A stretch of DNA of 64,000 nt from Inia geoffrensis. Lineage: Eukaryota; Chordata; Mammalia; Artiodactyla; Iniidae. Below, in pieces: positions 48,921 to 59,137 of this stretch; position 1 is the stretch's first letter; every line of letters starts with the position of its first letter. The stretch covers positions 123,272,315 through 123,336,314 of the forward strand of contig CM070900.1 in assembly GCA_036417435.1 (NCBI GenBank), read 5' to 3'. The notes below the pieces were generated by a model. The model ran no database searches, was not told the origin of the DNA, and saw only the letters and a program-made list of their open reading frames with translations. The translations under genes were made by a program, and so were the position numbers.

Positions 48921-49437
48921 CAGTAAGTCCCCTACATATAAGCCTTCAAGTTTCGAACTTCTAAAGATGCTAACTCACGTGCGTTTGCACGGCCAGTCAC
49001 GTAAGTTAGTTCATGTGTCTGGCGTACATTGTCACGTGCGTGCATCCTGTACAAGTGGTTGGGTTTTTGTGTACTTTGCTGTACAGTGCTATATAGAGTA
49101 CAGTAGTACAGTATCTTATTTCAAGCCCAGGGTGTCCGGAAGCAAGTGCAAAAGCCGCGGTGATGTAGCTGGTATGCTAAGAACAGCCAGCTGTTGTACT
49201 GTACTACACTACTTTTCAAGATAATGTATTGTAAGATTAAAAATGTTTTCCTTAATTTTTGTTTGTTTTTTTATGTATTATTTGTGTGTAAAAGTATTAT
49301 AAACCTATTACAGTACAGTACTATATAGTCAATTGTGTCAGTTGGGTACCTAGGCTAACTTTGTTGGACTTATGAACAAATTGGACTTATGAATGCGCTC
49401 TTGGAACAGAACTAGTTTGCATGTAGGGGACTTACTG
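48921..49437 (+). mobile_element. Tigger/pogo-like non-autonomous element (same family as 6439-7398)
   Basis: It starts CAGTAAGTCCCCTACATATA and ends GCATGTAGGGGACTTACTG, with TA on both sides (48919-48920 and 49438-49439). Its first about 230 bp match the right-hand part of the 6439-7398 element in inverse orientation, including the transposase start region (SGSKCKSRGDVAG). Nearly the whole coding region is missing. Subterminal 'gtacagtagtacagt'-type motifs are retained. Confidence 0.87.
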
Positions 49438-49567
49438 TATATAAGTACTATGAGCTCTTCGGAAAAGGAAGACAATGGGTTCTATAGCATATGCCTTTCC
49501 TGTTTGCCCCAATCTTCCTTGAGTTAACAACTTTGAAGATAATAATCAAGCTTTCTTTTAATATTCT

Positions 49568-49643
49568 CCTTACACAGCTTCCCTTTTCACCTAGATTGGT
49601 TAATTCCTTACACAGCTTCCCTTTTCACCTAGATTGGTTAATT
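49568..49643 (+). repeat. 38-bp exact tandem duplication
   Basis: The unit starting 'ccttacacagcttccctttt' and ending 'cctagattggttaatt' occurs at 49568-49605 and again, without mismatch, at 49606-49643. Confidence 0.95.
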
Positions 49644-50237
49644 GGATTGAAGAATGCCCAAGTCCAATCATCACTAGTTTTGACATTCTTTCAAATGCTA
49701 AATAAATGAAGCAATTCCCTAACTGGGCATTGCTGATCAAGGAAAGGTAAGCAAATCTGTTCCCTAATTTTTTCTATATAAAATACAGGAGCCCATTTTC
49801 AGGCTTCATACTACAGACAGTATCTCTTCTTTGGTTTGATTCCATAGTCCTTGTTAGCTGTTTTTGAATCTCTCACCATTTTCTTACCTCAGTAACAAAT
49901 AAGGAAAAAAAAAAAAAAATCTAGTGAGGTCACTGGAGAATTTATTACTCACAGGGCAATTTTAACACTGTCCAACACAAGTGACTACATTATCAGCTTG
50001 TTAAAAAGTGCCCAGGACACAAAATGCAATAACTACATTGTGAGTATATTTTAAACAAACGACAATCACAAATGATTTAATACATGAAGACATATAGTGG
50101 TACTGGTAGTGACCACAGCAACCAGATATAATTTTCTAATAAAAATAAATTGACTCTAAAACTCCTTCCCAGAAGTCTATGTTGTAAAATTTAAAACAAA
50201 AACAAAACCCAACTTAGGCCCAAAGCCACTTGCTTAC

Positions 50238-50374
50238 CTGACTGATGTCACTCGTCCAGGCAGCTTTCTCCTGGCGTGAAGGTGCTAACAAGACCACAGT
50301 GAAAGGGGCAGCGTCAGGAGGCTCCACCACTATTTTAAAATCCAGGTGTCCAAACACTTGCCCAGAACCTTTGG
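50238..50374 (-). CDS. RASGRF2: RASGRF2 exon: C-terminal half of PH2 domain
   Basis: This 137-bp exon completes Ser and reads [20 protein letters not shown], then [19 protein letters not shown] and TSDISQ. The EKAAW-x-SDI stretch holds the conserved Trp of the terminal PH alpha helix. The acceptor is gtgttgaag/CCAAAGG, whose polypyrimidine tract is weak, and the donor is AGTCAG/gtaagc. It enters in phase 1 and leaves in phase 0. The exon is intact. Confidence 0.97.
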
Positions 50375-50910
50375 CTTCAACACATGTAAACCAAACAATT
50401 AGATGTGAACACAAAAATATGAGTGATAGTTGCTTTCACATGGTTCTAGTAATACAATCAATGTGCATTTAAGTCCAGAATCTCATTTCAGCAATATGGT
50501 GCTTCTTGGGCCTGGGGAAGGCTTTGTTAAGCTCATAAGCAGATGAAGAAACTGAGATCAGTAGGTTACTCAGGACTAGGATCCTGCTTTCCTTCTCATT
50601 TCATGTTTTGTTTTTTTTTTTAATTTCCATAATTTACGGAATTCCAACACACTAATTCAATCTCTTTCTTTTCTGCCACTGCAAAGTCACTATCAAGAGA
50701 CAAATTCAGTAAAATGTGAATTCCCAAAGACGGTCTAACCAGGTCACAGGTTAAATGGCTCAACAGAATTTTTCATATATAAATGAATTCAGGGAGTTTA
50801 TTCTTAACATCTTTCCTGCTTCCTTAAGCAGCTCTTCTTAGCTACGAATGAATAAAAACCATAGGACTATTTAATTCTAATATAATTCTAAGTGATAGTA
50901 TGTGACTTAC

Positions 50911-50977
50911 AGTCATCATCGCTTGTATCGGGCTCCTCAACCAATGTACATTCTATTAGAGAGAGAACTCCACCTGT
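50911..50977 (-). CDS. RASGRF2: RASGRF2 exon: PH2 domain, middle strand
   Basis: This 67-bp exon reads [21 protein letters not shown] and ends one base into a Ser codon. It is the PH2 segment that leads into an acidic loop (EEPDTSDDD). The acceptor is ggtctgtttccag/ACAGGTGG and the donor is GATGACT/gtaagt. It begins in phase 0, as required if the preceding exon has its ancestral length. The clean frame here argues that the 2-bp excess in the previous exon is a local event and that the locus is not a decayed gene. Confidence 0.96.
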
Positions 50978-51374
50978 CTGGAAACAGACCAATTTTTCAT
51001 TAAGAGGCTAAGAGTCTTTCACAGGTTGGGAACCTGTGATTTGAAAACCTTACATTCAAACTGCCACAAAAGAAAATAGCAATTGTACTTCATAAATAAT
51101 TTTTCATAGAGTCCAAAATTAAACTTAGATGTGTAAAAGTAATTGAATTCATTGAACTTCGTGGTTCTTCCCCACATCTGACTCTCACTCCCGATGTTTA
51201 TAAAATTTAGCAAGTCAGTCTATGGGAGACTATATGGCACTTAGGGGCCCTGTAGAGTGAATGCAGCTCAGCAAAGGGCAGAACTCTCCAACCAGGAAGT
51301 GATTTAAGCAGTAGGAAGCCTTGGTTGTGATGTTGGGTAATATTTTCAGGCACTAATAACAGAAGGTACAGATA

Positions 51375-51590
51375 GGCAGACTTCTTCTGTTAAGAGCCAG
51401 CTAGCAAAGCTTTTAGGCTTTGCAAGCCATCTGATCTCTATCGCAACTGCTCAAATCTGCTGTTCCAAAAAAGCATGAAAACAGCCAGGGACGATATGTA
51501 AGGAAATGAGTATGGCTGTGTTCCAATAAAACTTTACTATCAAAAACAGGCAACAAGCTGCGGGCCATAGTTTGCTCACTCCTGGTACTG
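51375..51590 (-). repeat. hAT/Charlie-like DNA transposon fragment
   Basis: 'gcttttaggctttgcaagcc', 'tctatcgcaactgctcaaat', 'gctgtgttccaataaaactt' and 'gggccatagtttgctcactc' match a common mammalian hAT-class family whose end reads like 'ggtcggcaaacta' in complement. Confidence 0.65.
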
Positions 51591-51923
51591 AGCAAGATAA
51601 AGGAGCATTTAGTAAATACTATATAATCAGTACACTGCAGTAATTTGACAAGATTTTTGTAGCTCAGTAGTCACCAACTCGTAATTTTGTCCAGGTTATG
51701 ATTTTAATTGCTCTTCTTTATGGAAATGCACACTTAAATTTCTATTACTTTGGATCCAACTGACAACAAAGTAAGTGTCAGGACTGGTAACTGTATATTA
51801 CCTCACCATGAAATCTGACAATCTATTTTATGATAGCAGGCATAGGAAAGTCATAATTAAGTTAACCTCAGTGCCTTCTTAAGTGCATGGAACATAAATG
51901 GAATAGTCATATAAAACCAGTAC

Positions 51924-52086
51924 CTTGAGCAGATGCAGCTTTCCTCCTGAACTTCTTGTACAAATTAAAAAGTGTTTTGTAAACAAGAAGCATTGTCTTT
52001 CTCCTTCCTTTTTCAAAGACAATGAACCCAGGCGAACTTTACTAAGTTTCCCCCTCTCAACGGAAGGTACTTGAATAAGAGAACCT
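51924..52086 (-). CDS. RASGRF2: RASGRF2 exon: first half of PH2 domain, with apparent 2-bp insertion
   Basis: The exon encodes the early beta strands of the second PH domain ([49 protein letters not shown]). Flanks are gatcaccag/GTTCTC and CTCAAG/gtactgg. The conserved family start after the split Gly is S-L-I-Q-V-P. Here the exon begins GTTCTCTCTTATTCAAG, two bases longer than needed for that reading. The exon is 163 bp where the neighbouring phases require 161. Read literally from the previous exon, the frame shifts and meets TGA at 52015-52013. An AG at 52071-52070 would restore the frame if used as acceptor, with loss of five residues (G-S-L-I-Q). An assembly error, a polymorphism or a real acceptor shift are all possible. 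Confidence 0.93.
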
Positions 52087-54240
52087 GGTGATCACAAAAG
52101 TGAAGAACACACAGTAATTAAAATTCTGTCAAGTGAGAGCTGTTCCTGATGTAAAAACACTAGGGCCTGTTTCCCAAGATACCAAGTATTTATTTGATGC
52201 ACCATTGGAACAAGTAAATCCCCTGCACTCTGAGCAGAAGAAACGATGCATTACATTTTAAGGGTTGCACTAATTCCTACTATTTTTGTAAAACACTTTA
52301 GACTTGGTTATCTATAAGCTGGAAAATAAGTTTAAAAGAAAGCCAAATTGAATCAAAAGAATGAGGCACTTTTGCCATCTGTCCTTCATAATCTGATCTC
52401 AATCAATTTATTTACATAAGAATAAGGTACATATTATATAATTAGAGTAATAAAATAACATAATAAAAAGCAAATCAAATTTAATTTTCCTGGAGCACTG
52501 AAGGTAGATAAATAGCATTAATACAGTTTACTTTGTATTTTAAAAATAGAATGTACAATGCATGTACATTATAAAAATACACAAATTATACAATTCAATG
52601 CAATTTAGTTAAGGACTATTTTTAAAGGGCAGTCATTTCAGGTTACATTTAAATGATATGTGATAAAATTTTTCTGTGGAATCTAAATGGAAAAGAAACC
52701 ACATAAATTCTATACCCAGAACATTCCTGTGAGCAAAACTGTCTTCCATTCAATGTGAGAAGCTATGCATAGACTTTATACAGTTTCACCCTAATAATGA
52801 CTGCCTGCTCCCCGCAAGAAAAAATTCTAATCTAAGTTAAATATCAAACCAAAAAGTACTACAAAAGATGCTAGCAAATACCTTGCCTCTGACTTCTGAA
52901 ATGCCCTGAGCCAGTAATATTTCTACTATTTGTTTAATCCACCACCTACCCCAAATGCAGCCTGACAAAGGCTCCTTTCAGCCTCATAAGAACTATTAAA
53001 TGACTATTTATCACTTAAATATTAACAGTGGTCATCACTAAGAGATGAGATTGCAGGCAACTTTATTTTCCTCTTCATACATTTCCTGGGTTTTCTGATT
53101 TTTGTTGTTGTTGTTGCTTGTTTTAGAATAGTAAAACTATGATTGTGGGTCACAAAATGTTTCCACTAACATATGGATATTCCAAACAGCATCTACTTTT
53201 AGAGATCTAAAGATGTGCTGGGGGTAAAGAACCCAAGTTTCTATGGATTCCCTGAATTCCATCTATTCAGATGAGTGTTTAGGTGAGTCTGCTTGACAAC
53301 GGCAGAATTGCTGAGGCGGTCCTGGGGGAGGGTGTGGGACTGGGGAATGAGGTCGGGAGAAGGTTTGGTTCCAATGAAAGGAATGGGCAAGAAGGAGGAG
53401 AGGTAGGTGGGAGCAAACTGGCAGAGAGCACAGGCAGCATGTAATTAAATATGAAGAATAACGGAGCAATGAAAAAAGTAGAAGGCAGAATGCTTAGAGG
53501 AGTAGATGGGCAAGTAACAGCAGCAGCAGGATTGTATTCATTAGACCCATGGGTGAAACCGAAGCCACAGGAGATCTTTCAGAGGACCTGGGTTATCCCC
53601 GCCAGGAGATGGCAGTGAATTCAGCAGCATAACAACTGAAAGTCAGAAAGGGAACGGATGGGAAAAAACAGTAAGTTCTAGCTTTGTCATGGGCGGTCGT
53701 GAGTCATCCATGCAGATAGGTTAGGGCAGAGCGGAAGACTGCAGCATAGACAGGTGGACAGGCGGGTTTGAGAGTCATTTTCAGAAGGGATATAACTAAG
53801 GCTATGAAAACTGGACAATAATGTGTTCACTGGTAAATGCTTCTAGCATTTAATGATTTTGTAAATCAGAAATTATAGAGTACACTGTTAACTCATATAT
53901 TAATCGTTACCGTGAATTTTAACTTTGAGGTAAAAAATAACCAATGTTTCCTTGGCAACTATACACTAATAGGCTTAATCTATAACTGCTTATCTCATAT
54001 CCAAATAGGAGACTGTGTGCATTAGGTATGTACAGAAGTCTATACATCTGAATTAAAAGTGAGCAATTTCAACACTGGTTTATAAATTAAGCTTGTTGAA
54101 AAATAAGTTAAGTGGATCTTTTTTTCACATTTCATCTTATGTTTGACATGATGTTTCAACACAACTATGAGACTTACGGATTCCTTTCTAGTTAATACAA
54201 ATTAGAGAACTCATAGTCTTGAATCAGTAATTCCTCAGTA

Positions 54241-54385
54241 TCTGACCATTGCTGTGATACGATATTTTGCATCACCATCACAATCAGTCTATCTAATAAT
54301 TGGGGTCAACTTACCAAAACACTTCTGTTTTTCAATCACTAAATTCCCACAGCATGGCATTCAAGACTGGCTAATGCCCTTATTC
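54241..54385. repeat. Diverged non-coding duplicate, copy 1
   Basis: It shares with copy 2 the string 'ttcaatcactaaattcc' and near-identical flanks ('tgaccattgctgtgatacga', 'cattcaagactggcta'). It was not recognised as a known repeat family. Confidence 0.7.
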
Positions 54386-54779
54386 TTAATTCCACTCAGT
54401 AGTGTAAAAGAATGAACAGCAATTTCCAGGTTATTGGATTAGGCGTTTGAGACGGTATAACTATTTCTAGACCCCACGTTACAATTTCAAAGGACACTGG
54501 TACACTGAAAGTACATGATTTTGAGTCTGGGAATGATTAAAGTACCACAGAGGTTCATGTCTCATTCTCAATGCATTTAGCTCTAAATTCGGTCACCTTT
54601 ATTTAATCTTCCTGATTCACATTTCCACCAGACAACGACTAAGTATAATGGATTTTGCACAAAATGTCAACTTAAAGTGCCTTTATCGTCTAATAAATAT
54701 TCATACATATTTCATGTTACTAAAAATAGACACCCATTCCAAAATTTAGATCTTGGTTTTTAAGGTTTATGTCATAATC

Positions 54780-54965
54780 TCACAGACACTAGCCTAGACG
54801 CATTTATGAACATTTAACCTTCACAACAACCCTAAAAGACAGCTACTACTATTAACCCCAACTTAAAGGGAGGAAACTGAGGCAAAGAGAGGTTAAGTAA
54901 ATTGCCCAATATCACATAGCAAGGAAGTGGAGGAGACAGGATTTGACCTCCATGACGTGGCTATA
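54780..54965 (-). repeat. MIR SINE
   Basis: 'tttaaccttcacaacaaccc', 'gaggaaactgaggcaaagag', 'aggttaagtaaattgcccaa' and 'tatcacatagcaaggaagtg' form a well-preserved reversed MIR. Confidence 0.9.
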
Positions 54966-55039
54966 TGTCTACCTATTATTGCCACAGACACTTTTGCTCA
55001 AGAAACTTTGAAAAGATTTTGGAAAATAAATGACAGTGT

Positions 55040-55177
55040 CAGACCACCGCTATGATATAGTCCTTTGCATCGTACTCATCAACCATCTAGTAATTGGAAT
55101 CAATTTACAATAAAACCTGTTTTTTCAATCACTAAATTCCTACAGATTGACATTCAAGATTGGCTATCACACCTATT
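55040..55177. repeat. Diverged non-coding duplicate, copy 2
   Basis: Partner of 54241-54385 in the same orientation, about 0.8 kb away and with a MIR in between. It keeps 'ttcaatcactaaattcc', and 'cattcaagattggcta' with one substitution. Confidence 0.7.
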
Positions 55178-56059
55178 CGGAGGAGGCCTTTCAGATGACC
55201 TTATTTTTTCTAGTCAGAATAAAAATTCATTTCAGATTGAAACCGCACACATATCTGTACATAAGCACTTGCACACACACTCACGCACTGAAAAACAGAC
55301 AGTATATCAACCCTAAAAGTAAACAGTGCAAATATTAGTATACAATTAGAGATAAACTATAGTCTATTTCATAGAAAATAGAATCTCTCAAAGTTAAAAA
55401 ACTTTTTAAAAAACCCACTTCAACGAGTTTTAAAGCCTATTAAAGGTATTTAGTAAAAGTAATAATAGGAGCAACCAAAGCAAAATAATGCAAACTTTCC
55501 AAATTGTCCATAATTGGATTACTTTCTACTTTCAGATTCAGGTTTGATTTTTTAAAACCACCTTTATTGAATAATTCCCAAACAGACTAACCAAACCAAA
55601 CAACACAGAAAAATACTGCTGAAAGGCAAATCATTATATCAACATCAATACAGCAATAACATCAGATATATTAATAGCTGACAGAAGCACCTCAAACACG
55701 TAGTACAGAACAAGCAATAAATAACATCTGGACATGAATCAAAGGGAGAGGTGGCTCATGACTTTTTCCTCCAGGTGCAATGGAAAAAAATACGATTTTT
55801 TTCATTGGATTCGACCTTCTAGCATTTTTCAACTAAGTTTGTAGAAATATGTTAAATGTTTATGTGTAATAATACTTTTCAGTCCAAAGTCCTTTCAGAA
55901 ACTGAATACTAGTTATAAAAACTTTTGTTACCATTTTCACATAGTATACAGCTCAAGTCCTTTAGTAAGTATTTTTCAGTGAACTCCAATTACAAGAAGA
56001 ATACAAAACAAGACAGCTGACATTCAAAACTGCAGTTTTCAACAAGCAATTCAATTTAA

Positions 56060-56480
56060 TCCATTGTTTATTTTCCAGGTATCTATAATGGAAAGCATTG
56101 TACTAGGCAAGAGAGAATTCATAAAAACTGCCCTTCAGAGTTACAATTACTGGGAGAGACAGGCATGCAAGCAAGCGGATGAAATACATGCACCAAGAGC
56201 AAAGGGGCTCAGAAATGATGAGGACGGTAAATTCATTCTAACTGGAGGGAAGAGGAGGGGAAGATGAGAAGGAAATTTAAAAGGCTCTTTAGACGTGTCT
56301 GACCTGAGCCTAGTAGGGCAGGCAGACCTTCCATAGGCACAAGAAAGGTGGATAAGGGCATTCCTGGTGTCCAGGCTAGGGCCAGCACATGTAAAGGCAC
56401 AGAAGCAGACAAGTGACAGGAAGGCAGGAAGCCAATATGGGGGCACGGTCTGTACGGAGGAATAGAGGGGGAGTTAGGAA
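56060..56480 (-). repeat. L2-like ancient LINE fragment
   Basis: 'ctaggcaagagagaattcat', 'tggagggaagaggaggggaa' and 'gcacatgtaaaggcacagaa' resemble the complement of the same L2-associated consensus as at 31130-31530. Diverged. Confidence 0.45.
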
Positions 56481-57172
56481 GGCCTGATGTTGTCAGCATT
56501 AGAGTCCACTATTACTTAAAGAAAAATTAATACTTAAAGCCAAAAATGAGAGAGGTATCATATCCCGAAATATACTTCCAAACTTTAACGTATGTGTGAT
56601 TTCTCTCCTTGTAAATAAATATGGAAAATAGAACAGCATGTGGTAAATTGTTTAAGTGTTTTGTGCAAAAATTAACGTGTGTAGCACAAATAATGCCTTG
56701 ATTGATGAAGTAAAAAAAGATTTTAAGCAGCACATTTTGGTACGCACTAGAAATGCAAATATCTTCAAATAATATTGGCATGTTAGAAACCACATTAAAG
56801 CGCAATTCTAGTTCCAAATTTATATGCCACTCCTCACCAAGTTCAAAATTATGATTGTGTGCAATACATTGCCACAAATCGATTTTGTGGGCATGCTCCC
56901 CTGCCCCCAGAACACCTGAGCACTTAAAAAGAACTTGGAGTGTGGTTTACATCCTGCACTCTGTAATGAAAGCCATGGAGGAATATGGACTGTTAGGTTG
57001 TTGCTTCTCTACAGTTTCCAGTACAAATATCTTCAACTCTTCAAAAGCTCAATTTACTGGGTGATGCCCCCAAAGCACACCCCTCAAACATGATACCTTC
57101 GCCATCATCGAAATATGGCAGGGCAAGTTGATAGTGAGACATTTCATCTGGCAACTGGAGTTACCAATTGAA

Positions 57173-57477
57173 TCAAATCATATCATGTGGGGCCGATCCA
57201 GAAGTGCTGATGAGAAATGGGAACAAGAGACAGCTGTTTTCACTTCGGACATTGTCCCCACTGCTATGTGAAAGGGCTCTGAGTAATGCAAGTTTCTCTT
57301 GGGCCTTTGCCTGGATGTCGTCACCACCTGGCACTGCCACTCCAATCGGCCAGAGCAATCTGTCCTCCCTGGAGCTGTAGAGAATGTCCGGTCCACTGAG
57401 GAGGAGAGTCCAGTCAGAATGTAATTTACTGTCCCACTCGTGCTTTACTATTATTGTGTTGCTGTTTTTCATGGCCC
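57173..57477 (-). other. Candidate alternative terminal exon or chance ORF
   Basis: On the minus strand a good acceptor (tttcttttcag/GGGCCATG) lies about 190 bp after the donor of the 57668-57786 exon. Splicing to it would keep the phase and add about 100 codons (AMKNSNTIIVKHEWDSKLHS...) before TGA at 57175-57173. I do not recognise the peptide. No poly(A) signal was seen close behind it. It may be chance; the protein has no domain I can identify. Confidence 0.25.
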
Positions 57478-57667
57478 CTGAAAAGAAACAGCACAAAGGT
57501 GGGCCTCAACCACAGCCTCGGTCAAGGCCATGGGGACATCCTGCATGAACAGCATCAATCAAACAGCTAAATCAAGCCTGCTCCAAAATGCTTTCCTGGA
57601 TCTGCCAGTGATAATGTGACAGGTGCAGAGACCACTTAGACGGTGGGTCTGCTGAACAAGGACTTAC

Positions 57668-57786
57668 CTTGGCGGATGAAAGTTTGGCTAGTGTCCAGCA
57701 AAATATCACAGCCCTCTACGATCATTCTTTCTATGGCGAGGTTCTTCCTTATGTTTTCAGTGTCACTCACTTCATCATGCATGACC
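57668..57786 (-). CDS. RASGRF2: RASGRF2 exon: DH-PH2 junction
   Basis: This 119-bp exon completes the split Arg codon and reads [20 protein letters not shown] followed by [19 protein letters not shown]. It ends with the first base of a Gly codon. It links the end of the DH domain to the start of the second pleckstrin-homology domain. The acceptor is gtttgacag/GGTCATG and the donor is CGCCAAG/gtaagt, both strong. Phase in is 2 and phase out is 1. No disruption is visible. Confidence 0.97.
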
Positions 57787-58492
57787 CTGTCAAACACAAT
57801 ACAGGATCACGGTTAAGAGATTTTCTATTGCCCCAGCAGATAAGCAAAGGAACTCCATCTGGGAAGCTAGGGTTTGAACTTGTATCAGTTTAACTGGGGC
57901 TGTAGGGTAAGTCATGCTGGACTTCTAGCCTTCATCAAGTCACAACTCAAAGCAAAGCAAATGTACATCAGGATTCTTAAGGATAAGTGAGTCTCGTGAG
58001 AATGCTGCTTGTAAAGGCAACAGGAAAGCAATATTTTATTTTATGAACAGCTCCATTCATTGAAATTAGGATGCCATTTCTTAGAGCTGGAGTAAATTAG
58101 AGAACTTTATACCATTTATCCCATATAAGCTAAAGGAACACAGATGCCAAAACACTGAAAAGTCACTGATAAATCCAAAATATACATTCTCCGACTTCCT
58201 ACCAAATATGGGTGCAAAACTACAACTAACAACCATTCTCCTATTACGATGAAAGAAATGTGAACATTTTCAAACTTAAACCAAAATATGCCTAATCTCA
58301 ATTATATAAATTTACATGCCATAAAACCATTTTCAAAGATATTTTTTTTCTTGGTTAAAATTAATGTGCATGCTGATTCAGCACCATCTCAGGAGCTAGC
58401 ATTTAATGTTCAGCAGAATCTGAGAAGCTGGATTGTGTCTTGCTTCTTGTTCCCTGGACATATATATTCAGTTTCCACAAAAGACTAATGTG

Positions 58493-58702
58493 TTGGGCTT
58501 CCCTGGTGGCGCAGTGGTTGGGAGTCCGCCTGCCGATGCAGGGGTCACGGGTTCGTGCCCCGGTCTGGGAAGATCCCACATGCCGCGGAGCGGCTGGGCC
58601 CATGAGCCATGGCTGCTGGGCCTGCGCATCTGGAGCCTGTGCTCCACAACGGGAGAGGCCACAACAGTGAGAGGCCCGCATACTGCAAAAAAAAAAAAAA
58701 AA
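58493..58702 (+). mobile_element. CHR-type SINE, short form, 58 bp from an exon donor
   Basis: Head 'gggcttccctggtggcgcag', complete body and pure A tail. Perfect 14-bp target-site duplication AAAAGACTAATGTG at 58479-58492 and 58703-58716. On the RASGRF2 sense strand it puts a long poly(T) directly downstream of the 58760 exon donor. Confidence 0.97.
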
Positions 58703-58759
58703 AAAAGACTAATGTGCTACTTTGCCATATCAAAGCTTTATTATAAATTCTCCACATAC

Positions 58760-58869
58760 CTGGACAGTTCTTCTAGTTTGGATTTAGCAAACTCCAGACT
58801 TTTCCTCTCCACATGCTCATGCGGAGTATGGGCTAGGAGTTCATGAAGTGTGATGATATACCTGGGGAT
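58760..58869 (-). CDS. RASGRF2: RASGRF2 exon: C-terminal part of DH domain
   Basis: This 110-bp exon reads [20 protein letters not shown] then [16 protein letters not shown] and ends two bases into an Arg codon. The segment is the last helical part of the Dbl-homology domain, which gives RASGRF proteins exchange activity on Rac. The acceptor is tttgcttttag before ATCCCC and the donor is CTGTCCAG/gtatgt. It starts in phase 0 and ends in phase 2, which matches the next exon. A CHR SINE begins less than 60 bp downstream of its donor and an inverted SINE lies about 0.7 kb upstream. The preceding exon is outside the window. Confidence 0.96.
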
Positions 58870-59137
58870 CTAAAAGCAAACAAAGGCCAGCATGAGCAAA
58901 GGTCAGGATGAGTAACACTAGATCTTCTCTACTTGCCATCATCACTTCTGAAGAGCTCATCTCTACTCTTACAGTTTTGACTGTTTCACAAATATATTTT
59001 TTTAAGAAATACATTTAAAATGAACTATGCTTCAAACACACACAAAAACTTCACCAAGAACACATGAAGATAATAAAGTTTTATATTATAAAGAAACGAT
59101 TATTTCCTCAGATTTTTAATATAATCATACATTTCTT

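Larger units (their letters stand above)
39298..50237 (-). other. RASGRF2: Intron, 10.9 kb, SINE-rich
   Basis: This is the longest complete intron here. It carries a CA repeat, six tRNA-derived SINE insertions between 41.3 and 44.9 kb, an AT repeat, old L1 and L2 fragments, a MIR, a Tigger-like element and a 38-bp tandem duplication. About 39900-41340 shows nothing recognisable. Confidence 0.85.
50375..51923 (-). other. RASGRF2: Two short introns around the 67-bp PH2 exon
   Basis: The intervals 50375-50910 and 50978-51923 are introns separated by the 50911-50977 exon. The first shows no repeat that I recognise. The second carries a hAT-type fragment at about 51375-51590. Confidence 0.85.
52087..57667 (-). 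other. RASGRF2: Intron, 5.6 kb
   Basis: AT-rich and mostly free of young repeats. It contains a MIR, an L2-like fragment, the diverged duplicate pair at 54.24 and 55.04 kb, and a GC-richer open segment at 57173-57477. The stretch 52100-53250 and most of 55200-56050 show nothing recognisable. Confidence 0.85.
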
